A stretch of DNA of 5,765 nucleotides from an uncultured Eubacteriales bacterium (GTDB lineage: Bacteria; Bacillota_I; Bacilli_A; RF39; UBA660). Every line of letters begins with the position of its first letter. Positions within the stretch are counted from its first letter, which is position 1. Below are positions 1-5,231 of this stretch, in pieces. The stretch covers positions 1 to 5,765 of the forward strand of contig ONWZ01000083.1 in NCBI GenBank assembly GCA_900321645.1, written 5' to 3'. The notes under the pieces are model-generated. The model searched no databases. It saw nothing but the letters and a program-made list of their open reading frames with translations, and was not told where the DNA came from. Position numbers and translations under genes: made by a program.

Positions 1-390
1 ATTGTGTACTGATATTCCTGATTCACTATCTACACATGTTAAAATAACAGTAGATGTTTCATTATTAGCAATCTTAACAGGTGTAAACGCTCACCAATTA
101 CAACTTGGTTTAGTTGTGTCTATTTCACTTACAGTTACAGTTTTACTCTTTACTCTATTATTTTCATCTTTAAACCAAATATAGTATGTTCCAGTATCTG
201 ATACAGTTGTATTTAAATTATATACTTTGGCTTGATTAGTTGCCGGCGTTATCTCTGTCCAATTAGATGGTTCACTATTCGTAGTCGTTATAGCATAATG
301 TGTTACTTTAGCTTTACTATCGACGACTGTTGCACTAATTTGTTGATAGTTAGCATTTGTATTAGTTATCTCATATCTATCTTCTGATCA
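1..390 (-). pseudogene. In-frame continuation of the surface protein beyond TGA, Ig-like modules, second TGA inside, runs off window
   Basis: Reading on in the same frame past TGA 388-390 gives 98 sense codons that begin SEDRYEITNTNANYQQI. They include THYAITTTNSEPSNWTEI and a TGTYYIWFKDENNRVKS segment, then reach a second TGA at 91-93 directly after CNW. A further 30 sense codons (AFTPVKIANNE, then an ILTCVDSESGI segment) run to the window edge. The segment looks like the Ig-like repeat modules of Gram-positive surface proteins: the YYIWFKD strand, the DTTKPSC linker and a second Cys about 30 residues later. From memory of such modules, Gly usually follows the CxW, so the second TGA appears to replace a Gly; the first also sits where a small residue would fit. 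No frameshift is seen. It could be a recent pseudogene, a sequencing error, or recoded TGA. The true 3' end is outside the window. Confidence 0.65.
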
Positions 391-951
391 TTCAACTTGA
401 TTAATTTCGGTCCAGATATTCGTATCTAAGGTTTCTCCTGATAAACTATCGGATGGATTTTCAGAAGCATCTAACCAGATCCAGATTGTATAGAATGTCT
501 CAGTGGTATTCACTGTTAGATCAGGCACTAATGTTAAGGTATCACCATTATTAGTTCCAATAAAGTTACCTTTAGCTAAAACACTGCCAACATTTGAAGT
601 GGTACCTTCCGTAACGACCCATTTTAAAGCACTACTTACTTTCATATTTGAACCAATTTGATTGATATCCATATGAATAGTTGCTAGTAAATTCACATTG
701 GTTGTTTTATAGATTGAGATTGTTGAGTGAATACTTCCAGTAAGATAATTATTGCTTGCATTAAGTTCACCAGTAAAATTTGACTCACCCTCGTTATAAA
801 TTACATAGTTTTTTAAATTGCTTGCTGTATTAAAAACCACATTTTTATTAATATTACTAGACCATGACCAAAAAGCATAACTTGCTCCAGTTATGATTAA
901 TCCCGCAACAAAAACGACAATTGTCATAAGCACAATTTTTTTCTTTTCCAT
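388..951 (-). CDS. N-terminal segment of a secreted surface protein with a SipW/TasA-like signal region, ended by TGA
   Basis: This is the part of a surface protein that standard translation would make: 187 residues ending at TGA 388-390. Residues 1-28 are a basic stretch (MEKKK), a hydrophobic core and GASYAFW, which resembles the signal regions of SipW-dependent TasA/camelysin-like proteins and similar surface proteins of low-GC Gram-positives. The rest is Asn/Thr/Ser-rich, predicted beta-type, and has no cysteine. An ATG four codons upstream (961-963) is open, but I prefer the ATG at 949-951 because GGTGA (957-961) sits five bases before it. A promoter and a leader hairpin lie upstream. 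The frame continues as good coding sequence beyond the TGA, so this is probably a fragment of a longer protein. The role as a surface or filament component is inferred from the signal region and composition only. Confidence 0.7.
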   Translation of the reverse strand: MEKKKIVLMTIVVFVAGLIITGASYAFWSWSSNINKNVVFNTASNLKNYVIYNEGESNFTGELNASNNYLTGSIHSTISIYKTTNVNLLATIHMDINQIGSNMKVSSALKWVVTEGTTSNVGSVLAKGNFIGTNNGDTLTLVPDLTVNTTETFYTIWIWLDASENPSDSLSGETLDTNIWTEINQVE

Positions 952-956
952 TTTGG

Positions 957-961
957 TCACC
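957..961 (-). promoter_or_regulatory. Ribosome-binding site that decides the surface-protein start
   Basis: GGTGA is five bases before the ATG at 949-951. It lies inside the alternative upstream start (ATGGTG, 958-963), which itself has no Shine-Dalgarno sequence, so the downstream ATG is favoured. Confidence 0.6.
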
Positions 962-966
962 ATTTA

Positions 967-988
967 AATAGAATCATCCAATTCTATT
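967..988 (-). repeat. Inverted repeat (hairpin) in the 5' leader of the surface gene
   Basis: AATAGAAT (981-988 read on the minus strand) and its perfect complement ATTCTATT (967-974) flank a six-base loop. The hairpin would start about two or three bases after the predicted transcription start near 991 and end five bases before the Shine-Dalgarno sequence. No U-tract follows, so it is not a terminator. A 5' stabilising hairpin or a protein-binding site are options; neither is shown. Confidence 0.55.
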
Positions 989-997
989 CTTATATAT

Positions 998-1026
998 AGT
1001 ATAGCAAAATATCGCTTTTTTAGCAA
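998..1026 (-). promoter_or_regulatory. Predicted sigma-A type promoter of the surface gene
   Basis: A -35 TTGCTA (1021-1026) and a -10 TATACT (998-1003) are separated by exactly 17 bases, matching the consensus at 4/6 and 5/6 positions. The predicted start is near 991, giving a leader of about 40 bases. AT-rich DNA yields chance matches, so this remains a prediction. Confidence 0.5.
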
Positions 1027-1036
1027 CATTATAAAC

Positions 1037-1066
1037 AAAAAAATAGATTAAATTAATCTATTTTTT
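1037..1066 (-). terminator. Rho-independent terminator after the single-helix anchored protein
   Basis: An AATAGATT/AATCTATT stem with a five-base loop is flanked by runs of A and T that extend it. On the minus strand it ends in seven T (1037-1043). The last two bases of the 1065-1067 stop codon fall in the upstream A/T arm. The symmetric A and T tracts would also allow function on the plus strand, where no gene is seen. Confidence 0.75.
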
Positions 1067-1772
1067 ATGTCCTACTTTTATGTTCTACACTATCAAGTTT
1101 TAATGTGCCATTTTTTCTATAATAAATAAAACGATAATACGTTGTATTTATCATCAAATTAGGTAATTTTGAAACATCACCATCATATTTGCCTAATTCA
1201 TTATCGTGATAGTCATACAATATGCCATCTTTTAAATAGCCAACATTAACATCCATTGATAACCTATCTTTTTTATTATCAGAATAACCATACAAATGAA
1301 GTACATAAGTGTTATCACTCGTACATTTTCTAACTTTTCTAGTAATTGTTCTTCCATCTAACTGGTATTCATAGTTACCATAATTATATGTTTTTATCTT
1401 ATCAAATAGTTTAATATCATCATTAAATAATCTCTTCTTAGCATCATTGATTAGTGCAATATCAAACTTGTCTTTTAATTTTTCTTCTTTATCTAAATTA
1501 CTAAACATATAATTTAAAAGATCTTTTTCATCAATTTCGCTAACTTTTTTAGGACCAGCATCTAAACCAATATCTAAGTGAAAATCACCAGAGCAAGAAA
1601 CATCAACCAAATTCGAATACAGTTCTCTCACTTCAGCTGGATAAAAATTATAGATATCATTTAGTGCAAATTTATCTTTTTTGGTAGTAATAAATAATGT
1701 TACCCCAATCAGCATAACTATTCCGATTATTATAAATAAAACTTTTTTATTTGTAAACAAAGCCTTTTTCAT
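1065..1772 (-). CDS. Single-helix membrane-anchored protein with extracytoplasmic two-cysteine domain, unknown function
   Basis: The protein has 235 residues and I do not recognise its family. A short basic N terminus (MKKALFTNKK) leads into one hydrophobic segment at about residues 11-29, followed by KK, so this is either a signal anchor or an uncleaved signal. The remaining 200 residues are hydrophilic, rich in Lys, Asp and Tyr, with only two cysteines (C60 in VSCSGD and C150 in RKCTSD) that could form a disulfide outside the cell. I chose ATG 1770-1772 over an ATG 11 codons upstream because AGGTGA (1777-1782) is placed correctly only for it and the upstream extension overlaps the likely promoter. 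It has its own terminator and apparently its own promoter, so it is probably a single-gene transcript. Proximity to a thioredoxin-like gene makes disulfide formation plausible but unproven. Confidence 0.75.
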   Translation of the reverse strand: MKKALFTNKKVLFIIIGIVMLIGVTLFITTKKDKFALNDIYNFYPAEVRELYSNLVDVSCSGDFHLDIGLDAGPKKVSEIDEKDLLNYMFSNLDKEEKLKDKFDIALINDAKKRLFNDDIKLFDKIKTYNYGNYEYQLDGRTITRKVRKCTSDNTYVLHLYGYSDNKKDRLSMDVNVGYLKDGILYDYHDNELGKYDGDVSKLPNLMINTTYYRFIYYRKNGTLKLDSVEHKSRT

Positions 1773-1776
1773 ATCA

Positions 1777-1782
1777 TCACCT
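1777..1782 (-). promoter_or_regulatory. Ribosome-binding site deciding the start of the two-cysteine anchored protein
   Basis: AGGTGA is followed by four bases and ATG at 1770-1772. With the next T it forms the AGGTGAT type that pairs with the 16S rRNA tail. Confidence 0.7.
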
Positions 1783-1793
1783 ATAATAATTGT

Positions 1794-1802
1794 ATCATAA
1801 CA
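1794..1802 (-). promoter_or_regulatory. Predicted extended -10 promoter element
   Basis: TGTTATGAT reads as an extended -10 (TGn followed by TATGAT, 5/6). No convincing -35 was seen 17 bases upstream. The start would be near 1787, giving a leader of about 15 bases. Confidence 0.35.
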
Positions 1803-1807
1803 CAAGC

Positions 1808-1840
1808 AAAATTAAAAGAATGAATTAGATACTTCATTCT
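1808..1840 (-). terminator. Rho-independent terminator after the five-helix membrane protein
   Basis: An eight-base-pair stem (AGAATGAA 1817-1824 with TTCATTCT 1833-1840) with an eight-base loop is followed on the minus strand by TTTTAATTT. The stem is AT-rich, so strength is moderate. It overlaps the TAG stop codon at 1839-1841. Confidence 0.65.
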
Positions 1841-2903
1841 AATAATTTTTCAAATTAAGTTTTACTTTATATGTATCATCGTAATAATCTGTATACAATA
1901 AATAAATATTTTTATTGCTTAATTTTCCAACCTCATACACAAGTATATATTTTTTTTCGTCATTTATAACAAACTGTTTTTTGTAACAATTACCCAAATT
2001 ATTAAAGTAATAACATTTATTTTTATCAGCAGCATATTTATTCTTACCATCAATTAAAACTAAATCACCAATATTAAATTGTTCTTTAATACCATATTTA
2101 TGAATATTAAAATCAATAATAACATATTCCGTATTATTAAAAGTAGTTAAATAACTATTTTCAATTTTCAAAATATTGCGATTACCAAAATATTCATTTT
2201 CATTATATACTTTTAGTTTTACACTCAAATAATTATATCCTTTATAGCCAATTATTCCTAAAACAACTACTAAAATAATAATTATATATACTTTAAATTC
2301 TTTAAAGAAATATCCAAACTCTCTTCTACCTTTGTGGGCTAAACGCATCACATTTGTCGTATCAATTTGCGTGTTTACTTCAACTTCTTCGCTATCAGCT
2401 GCTTCCGCATTTAATTCTTGAACATCGCGATTAAAATCAAACTTTTTAATATCAAAGCCAAGTCCTCTAATTAGCATCACAAAAACTGTATAGTATTGTA
2501 GCAATAAAACAATTGTCAATATATCGCGATATAATCTAATTGTTTTTTGTTCAACTACTACATTATTGAAGGTTCCCATATAAGAAAACAATAATATTAC
2601 AAAAATACTTATTATGACATATGTAATAATTGTGAATTTATATAATGTCCTGGGTTTGTCTTTATATTTTAATAGCCAGCTAATTAAAAAGCATAAAATT
2701 AGCGCTATTATAATATATATAAATATACCATAATTAATATGTAGCGCTGCCTCATATCTATTTGTTGTATCGACAATAACGCGCTTCAAATACTTATATA
2801 CATCTCTATTTTGAAAAGCTACTCTAGCTAAAATAGCCGTAATTATCAAATGAATTAATCTAAAATGTTTTATCAAAAAGGCATACGGTTTTTTAAGTAC
2901 CAT
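1839..2903 (-). CDS. Five-helix integral membrane protein with extracytoplasmic C-terminal domain, unknown function
   Basis: The protein has 354 residues and I cannot assign a family. Hydrophobic segments lie at about 13-30, 58-78, 88-107, 126-146 and 204-220. Basic loops (KK near the N terminus, KYKDKPR at 79-85, RLAHKGRR at 187-194) put the N terminus and the 147-203 linker in the cytoplasm and residues 221-354 outside. The cytoplasmic linker has an acidic stretch (ELNAEAADSEEVEVN). The outside domain is Tyr/Asn/Lys-rich and predicted beta, with two close cysteines (C297, C306) likely to form a disulfide loop. ATG 2901-2903 is chosen over an in-frame GTG three codons upstream, because AGGTGA (2909-2914) fits the ATG and overlaps the GTG. 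The stop is TAG. It lies 48 bases after the LysM gene, possibly co-transcribed with it. Confidence 0.8.
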   Translation of the reverse strand: MVLKKPYAFLIKHFRLIHLIITAILARVAFQNRDVYKYLKRVIVDTTNRYEAALHINYGIFIYIIIALILCFLISWLLKYKDKPRTLYKFTIITYVIISIFVILLFSYMGTFNNVVVEQKTIRLYRDILTIVLLLQYYTVFVMLIRGLGFDIKKFDFNRDVQELNAEAADSEEVEVNTQIDTTNVMRLAHKGRREFGYFFKEFKVYIIIILVVVLGIIGYKGYNYLSVKLKVYNENEYFGNRNILKIENSYLTTFNNTEYVIIDFNIHKYGIKEQFNIGDLVLIDGKNKYAADKNKCYYFNNLGNCYKKQFVINDEKKYILVYEVGKLSNKNIYLLYTDYYDDTYKVKLNLKNY

Positions 2904-2908
2904 CGCTA

Positions 2909-2914
2909 TCACCT
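2909..2914 (-). promoter_or_regulatory. Ribosome-binding site deciding the start of the five-helix protein
   Basis: AGGTGA ends five bases before ATG 2901-2903. The competing GTG start at 2910-2912 lies inside this sequence. Confidence 0.7.
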
Positions 2915-2919
2915 ATTAT

Positions 2920-2956
2920 AATAATATCATTATTTTTAAAATTTAACAATATTATT
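2920..2956 (-). repeat. AU-only-type imperfect hairpin spanning the LysM stop and the next promoter
   Basis: Arms 2944-2956 and 2920-2932 can pair over 13 positions, two of them G-U in RNA, around an 11-base loop. The upstream arm contains the LysM stop codon TAA (2952-2954). No T-tract follows, so termination would be weak. The dyad also spans the predicted -35 and -10 of the downstream gene, so it may be an operator or just low-complexity AT sequence. Confidence 0.4.
2921..2949 (-). promoter_or_regulatory. Predicted promoter of the five-helix membrane protein gene
   Basis: A -35 TTGTTA (2944-2949) and a -10 TATTAT (2921-2926) are separated by 17 bases, and TGA just before the -10 makes it an extended -10. 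The predicted start is near 2914, the first base of the Shine-Dalgarno sequence. Composition bias lowers confidence. Confidence 0.4.
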
Positions 2957-3398
2957 TGTGTTTATATACAATTAACTGTTCTGGTTGTAAATATACATTT
3001 TTATTTTCTTCAATCAAATCCATCACATCAACATTAAGCCCCTTGGCAACTCCATTTAAAGTATCTCCAATCGTTGTAAAATATAGTATTGATCCAGCCT
3101 TAGGAACTAATAATACTTGATTGGGATATATATAATCACTTTCATTAAGCCCATTAAGTTGCGCTAGCAAAGATGGATTAAGCTTATATTGATTAGCAAT
3201 TTTATATAATGTATCACCTTGCTTTATAACATAATAATTAAAATAATCACTATTAATGATAGGAATAATTAGTTTTAATCCTGGTACTAATTCCAAATTA
3301 TAGCCATTAAATTGTTCAATTATTTCTTTAGTTATCCCGAATTTATTAGCAATACTATCTAAGGTATCTTCATTGGTAACTACATATGTATTATACAT
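2952..3398 (-). CDS. Protein made of three LysM domains, no signal peptide
   Basis: The protein has 148 residues and consists almost wholly of three LysM modules, which in known families bind the N-acetylglucosamine backbone of peptidoglycan or chitin. The repeats lie at about 4-46 (TYVVTNEDTLDSIANKFGIT, ending in LIIP), 54-99 (YYVIKQGDTLYKIANQYKLN, ending in LLVP) and 105-146, which is more divergent (IGDTLNGVAKGLNVD). There is no signal peptide, membrane helix or catalytic domain. LysM proteins lacking signals are known among spore-coat morphogenesis proteins such as SafA-type proteins, but nothing else here points to sporulation. It could also be released by lysis, exported by a non-classical route, or act inside the cell. 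GGGAGG (3405-3410) precedes the ATG by six bases, a clear start. It lies after a terminator, so it begins a new transcript. Confidence 0.9.
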   Translation of the reverse strand: MYNTYVVTNEDTLDSIANKFGITKEIIEQFNGYNLELVPGLKLIIPIINSDYFNYYVIKQGDTLYKIANQYKLNPSLLAQLNGLNESDYIYPNQVLLVPKAGSILYFTTIGDTLNGVAKGLNVDVMDLIEENKNVYLQPEQLIVYKHK

Positions 3399-3415
3399 TT
3401 TATACCTCCCAATAT

Positions 3416-3444
3416 AAGATATTCAAAAATCAATAATTTGTCAT
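3416..3444 (-). promoter_or_regulatory. Predicted promoter of the LysM gene
   Basis: A -35 ATGACA (3439-3444, 5/6) and a -10 TATCTT (3416-3421, 4/6) are spaced by 17 bases, just downstream of the preceding terminator. The predicted start is at about 3409, inside the GGGAGG. Confidence 0.4.
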
Positions 3445-3475
3445 AAAAAAATCAAGAATATTATTCTTGATTTTT
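3445..3475 (-). terminator. Rho-independent terminator after the PH-domain gene
   Basis: A perfect nine-base stem (ATCAAGAAT 3451-3459 and ATTCTTGAT 3463-3471), extended by A-T pairs, has a three-base loop. On the minus strand it ends in six or seven T. The upstream arm is made of the last codons of the gene (KNQE), and the TAA stop (3461-3463) lies in the loop. It is placed to end the thioredoxin-like/PH-domain transcript. Confidence 0.8.
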
Positions 3476-3910
3476 CTTCTTTTGAGTTAAACCATATTTC
3501 TTTTTCTGCTCGATCATTACTTCCGTAACATTAGTTTCAATTTCAGAAAGTGCTCTAGGATCAATATTTGTAATTGTAATAACTTCCTTTATCGTATCAA
3601 TAACAATGCTTCCAAAAATTAAACCTTTGCGCACACCTAAATCGTTATACATATCTGGTGTAACTGAAGTAAAGAAATAGCCAAAAAACACTCTTTTGGT
3701 TGCTACCATAATACGTTTATCAGTTAAAGCTACAACATAAGTATTAAATATTTCGGTCATTGTATCATTTTTTTGACCAGCAAAAATATATAATATTTTT
3801 TCTCCTGGATTTAAATGTTTATCAATAATCTTACAATGTTGCTTTACTCTCCAAGCTATCGTCCAAGGATATTTTTTTAAAAATTGTTTTACACGTTCAT
3901 AAGTACTCAT
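3461..3910 (-). CDS. Small bacterial PH-domain (YokE-like) protein
   Basis: The protein has 149 residues, is soluble, and has no signal or membrane segment. Residues about 35-130 have the pattern of bacterial PH-like domains of the YokE type: LNPGEKILYIFAG, then YVVALTDKRIMVAT, where the TDKRI strand is the most telling, then a strand-rich part and a closing helix (LSEIETNVTEVMIEQ). The ends are strongly basic (KKYPW near the start, KKKNQE at the end). The molecular role of these proteins is mostly unknown; binding to proteins or membrane surface is only a family-level idea. The start is two bases after the stop of the thioredoxin-like gene, and its Shine-Dalgarno (GGAGAG) is built from that gene's last Gly-Glu codons, so translation is probably coupled. 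A terminator overlaps its stop. Confidence 0.8.
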   Translation of the reverse strand: MSTYERVKQFLKKYPWTIAWRVKQHCKIIDKHLNPGEKILYIFAGQKNDTMTEIFNTYVVALTDKRIMVATKRVFFGYFFTSVTPDMYNDLGVRKGLIFGSIVIDTIKEVITITNIDPRALSEIETNVTEVMIEQKKKYGLTQKKKNQE

Positions 3911-3912
3911 AA

Positions 3913-4389
3913 TTACTCTCCAACAACTACTCTATCTTTAAAGAATGTTTCAATTGATTCTTTACCAACATAACCACTTATAGAATCGACAATTCTATCT
4001 CCTAGCATAAATAATGTTGTTGGTGTTCCCCATTGATTCTTCTTTAAATATTTATTTTTAGTTGATAATTCATTTAATTCTTCTTGGGTTAAATTATCAG
4101 TATTAATATATGTCACAGCAATTTTTTGTTCTTTTGCCACTTCTTCCATAATTGGCATATATTGTTGGCAATAACCACAAGTTGTTCTTTCAATAACAAC
4201 TACAAAAGCATCGCCATTTTTTACCATATCATCATATTCACTATATGTTATCTCATGTAGACCAACCTCGCCACTAAGTTTTAGTGGAAATTCAATTTCA
4301 GGTAACTTTTCAGTTCCCTTACTAGAAAATATTCCAATTGCAATCAACACTAAAAACGCTGCAATCAAAATAATATCTGTTCTTTTCAT
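3913..4389 (-). CDS. Membrane-anchored extracytoplasmic thioredoxin-like protein (CGYC)
   Basis: The protein has 158 residues. A hydrophobic segment at about 6-21 after MKRTD acts as a signal anchor, and no lipobox cysteine follows it, so the body should sit outside the membrane. The thioredoxin-fold domain covers about 45-155: the beta strand FVVVIER, the active site CGYC at 71-74 followed by QQYMPIMEEVAKE, the strand AVTYINTD, and the cis-proline loop WGTPTT with P123 before the strand LFMLGDRIV. This layout fits thiol-disulfide oxidoreductases; it also recalls the PedC/BrcD bacteriocin-transport accessory group, though no bacteriocin genes are visible. Substrates are unknown; nearby outside domains with cysteine pairs are candidates by inference. 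The start is secure from GGAGGG (4395-4400) five bases before ATG. It is coupled to the downstream PH-domain gene. Confidence 0.88.
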   Translation of the reverse strand: MKRTDIILIAAFLVLIAIGIFSSKGTEKLPEIEFPLKLSGEVGLHEITYSEYDDMVKNGDAFVVVIERTTCGYCQQYMPIMEEVAKEQKIAVTYINTDNLTQEELNELSTKNKYLKKNQWGTPTTLFMLGDRIVDSISGYVGKESIETFFKDRVVVGE

Positions 4390-4394
4390 TTCTT

Positions 4395-4400
4395 CCCTCC
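4395..4400 (-). promoter_or_regulatory. Strong ribosome-binding site of the thioredoxin-like gene
   Basis: GGAGGG is followed by AAGAA and the ATG at 4387-4389, an ideal spacing of five bases. Confidence 0.8.
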
Positions 4401-4407
4401 AATTAAT

Positions 4408-4436
4408 ATTTTACTATCATTTTATTTATAAGTCAA
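4408..4436 (-). promoter_or_regulatory. Predicted sigma-A type promoter between truA and the thioredoxin-like gene
   Basis: TTGACT (4431-4436) and TAAAAT (4408-4413) each match the consensus at five of six positions, with a 17-base spacer. This is the best promoter match in the window. It begins two bases after the truA stop. The predicted start is near 4401, one base before the Shine-Dalgarno. Confidence 0.55.
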
Positions 4437-4437
4437 A

Positions 4438-5178
4438 TTAGTAAAAAACATTTTTTAGATAAAGCCCACAAGCTGGTGCTGTTTTTCCAGCCATCGTTCT
4501 ATCTTCCTGGTCTAAAATCTTAATTACATCTTCAGCCTTGCGTTTGCCTTCACCGACCTCGATCAACAATCCGATCATATTTCTAACCATATACCGCATA
4601 AATCCTGTTCCTACAAAAGAAATAATAATCTTATTCATATCTTTATTATCTCTTGTAAGCGAAGTCATACTAATGGTTCTTACATAATCAATTATCTCAT
4701 CATTAACCTTTGTGAATGATTTAAAATTATGTTCTCCCTCAAAAAACTTTAATGCCCTTTCCATTTCATTAAGATCTAATTTATTGTTATATTGATAAAC
4801 ATAATTTCTTTCAATTGGATTATATTCGCCAATATTTATGATATAGATGTATTCTTTGCCAATAACATTGTATCTGGCATGAAAATTATCATCAATTTCT
4901 TCGATTTTTTTGATATATACATCTTCAGGTAACAAAGAATTAAGCCCCTTAATTAATCTATCACATGGCATTTTTTTATCTAAATCAAAATGGGCTTTTT
5001 GGCTTAGTGCATGAACGCCAGCATCGGTTCTACCAGAAGCACAAATAGTTACTTCTCTACCACCATTTATTTGCTTTAAAGCATCTTCGATAACCTTTTG
5101 GACAGTCCTTTGCTTTGGCTGTTTTTGATATCCATAAAAATTTGTACCATCATAACTAAATGTCATTAAATAACGCAT
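4438..5178 (-). CDS. truA: tRNA pseudouridine(38-40) synthase TruA
   Basis: TruA converts uridines 38-40 in the anticodon arm of tRNAs to pseudouridine, in the cytoplasm as a homodimer. The 246 residues are the usual length and cover the whole family. Visible motifs are the N-terminal strand YLMTFSYDGTNFYGYQKQ, the catalytic-site motif GRTDAGVHA (49-57) with the nucleophile Asp at D52, the conserved HARY (100-103), GKEYIY with the active-site tyrosine near 110, FVGTGFMRYMVRNMIG (188-203), and the C-terminal AGKTAPACGLYL. The first domain has FYGYQ where many relatives have HGWQ, and the protein contains no Trp. GGTGA (5183-5187) lies four bases before the ATG. No terminator separates it from the next gene, so read-through into the thioredoxin-like gene is possible. 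It is the only clear housekeeping gene here. Confidence 0.98.
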   Translation of the reverse strand: MRYLMTFSYDGTNFYGYQKQPKQRTVQKVIEDALKQINGGREVTICASGRTDAGVHALSQKAHFDLDKKMPCDRLIKGLNSLLPEDVYIKKIEEIDDNFHARYNVIGKEYIYIINIGEYNPIERNYVYQYNNKLDLNEMERALKFFEGEHNFKSFTKVNDEIIDYVRTISMTSLTRDNKDMNKIIISFVGTGFMRYMVRNMIGLLIEVGEGKRKAEDVIKILDQEDRTMAGKTAPACGLYLKNVFY

Positions 5179-5193
5179 AATATCACCAATTCA

Positions 5194-5222
5194 ATTATAC
5201 AAAAAAAATGACTAAAAGTAAA
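5194..5222 (-). promoter_or_regulatory. Possible promoter directly upstream of truA
   Basis: A perfect TATAAT (5194-5199) has a weak TTTACT (5217-5222) 17 bases upstream. The start would be near 5187, leaving a leader of about nine bases that begins at the Shine-Dalgarno. The -35 falls in the loop of the preceding hairpin, which makes it uncertain. Confidence 0.35.
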
Positions 5223-5231
5223 TTTAGTCAT
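5201..5231 (-). terminator. Rho-independent terminator upstream of truA with no gene visibly assigned
   Basis: A perfect nine-base-pair stem (ATGACTAAA 5223-5231 and TTTAGTCAT 5208-5216 on the minus strand) with a six-base loop is followed by eight T (5201-5208, overlapping the last stem pair). The preceding surface gene already has its own terminator at 5336-5361, so this one belongs to a short transcript, backs up the first, or attenuates truA. Confidence 0.7.

Noticed and set aside
2..184. Plus-strand open frame of 60 codons
   Set aside because: It is antisense to the continuation of the surface gene, which has clear protein features; there is no ribosome-binding site in view.
1..951. Mycoplasma-type code (TGA as Trp) as the reason for the interrupted gene
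   Set aside because: Every Trp I checked across the window is TGG, and neither TGA position looks like a Trp site; in a code-4 AT-rich genome TGA should dominate.
1803..1805. ATG 11 codons upstream as start of the two-cysteine anchored protein
   Set aside because: It has no suitable ribosome-binding site, would put a non-basic extension before the anchor helix, and overlaps the likely promoter.
2910..2912. GTG as an upstream start of the five-helix protein
   Set aside because: It lies inside the AGGTGA that serves the ATG at 2901-2903.
3913..4389. Bacteriocin cluster, based on similarity of the thioredoxin-like protein to PedC/BrcD accessory proteins
   Set aside because: No precursor peptide, ABC transporter or immunity gene is visible nearby.
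5166..5231. Minus-strand 21-codon frame starting within the orphan hairpin and overlapping the truA start, a possible leader peptide
   Set aside because: It has no Shine-Dalgarno sequence, and its start lies in the terminator stem and U-tract; chance is the better explanation.
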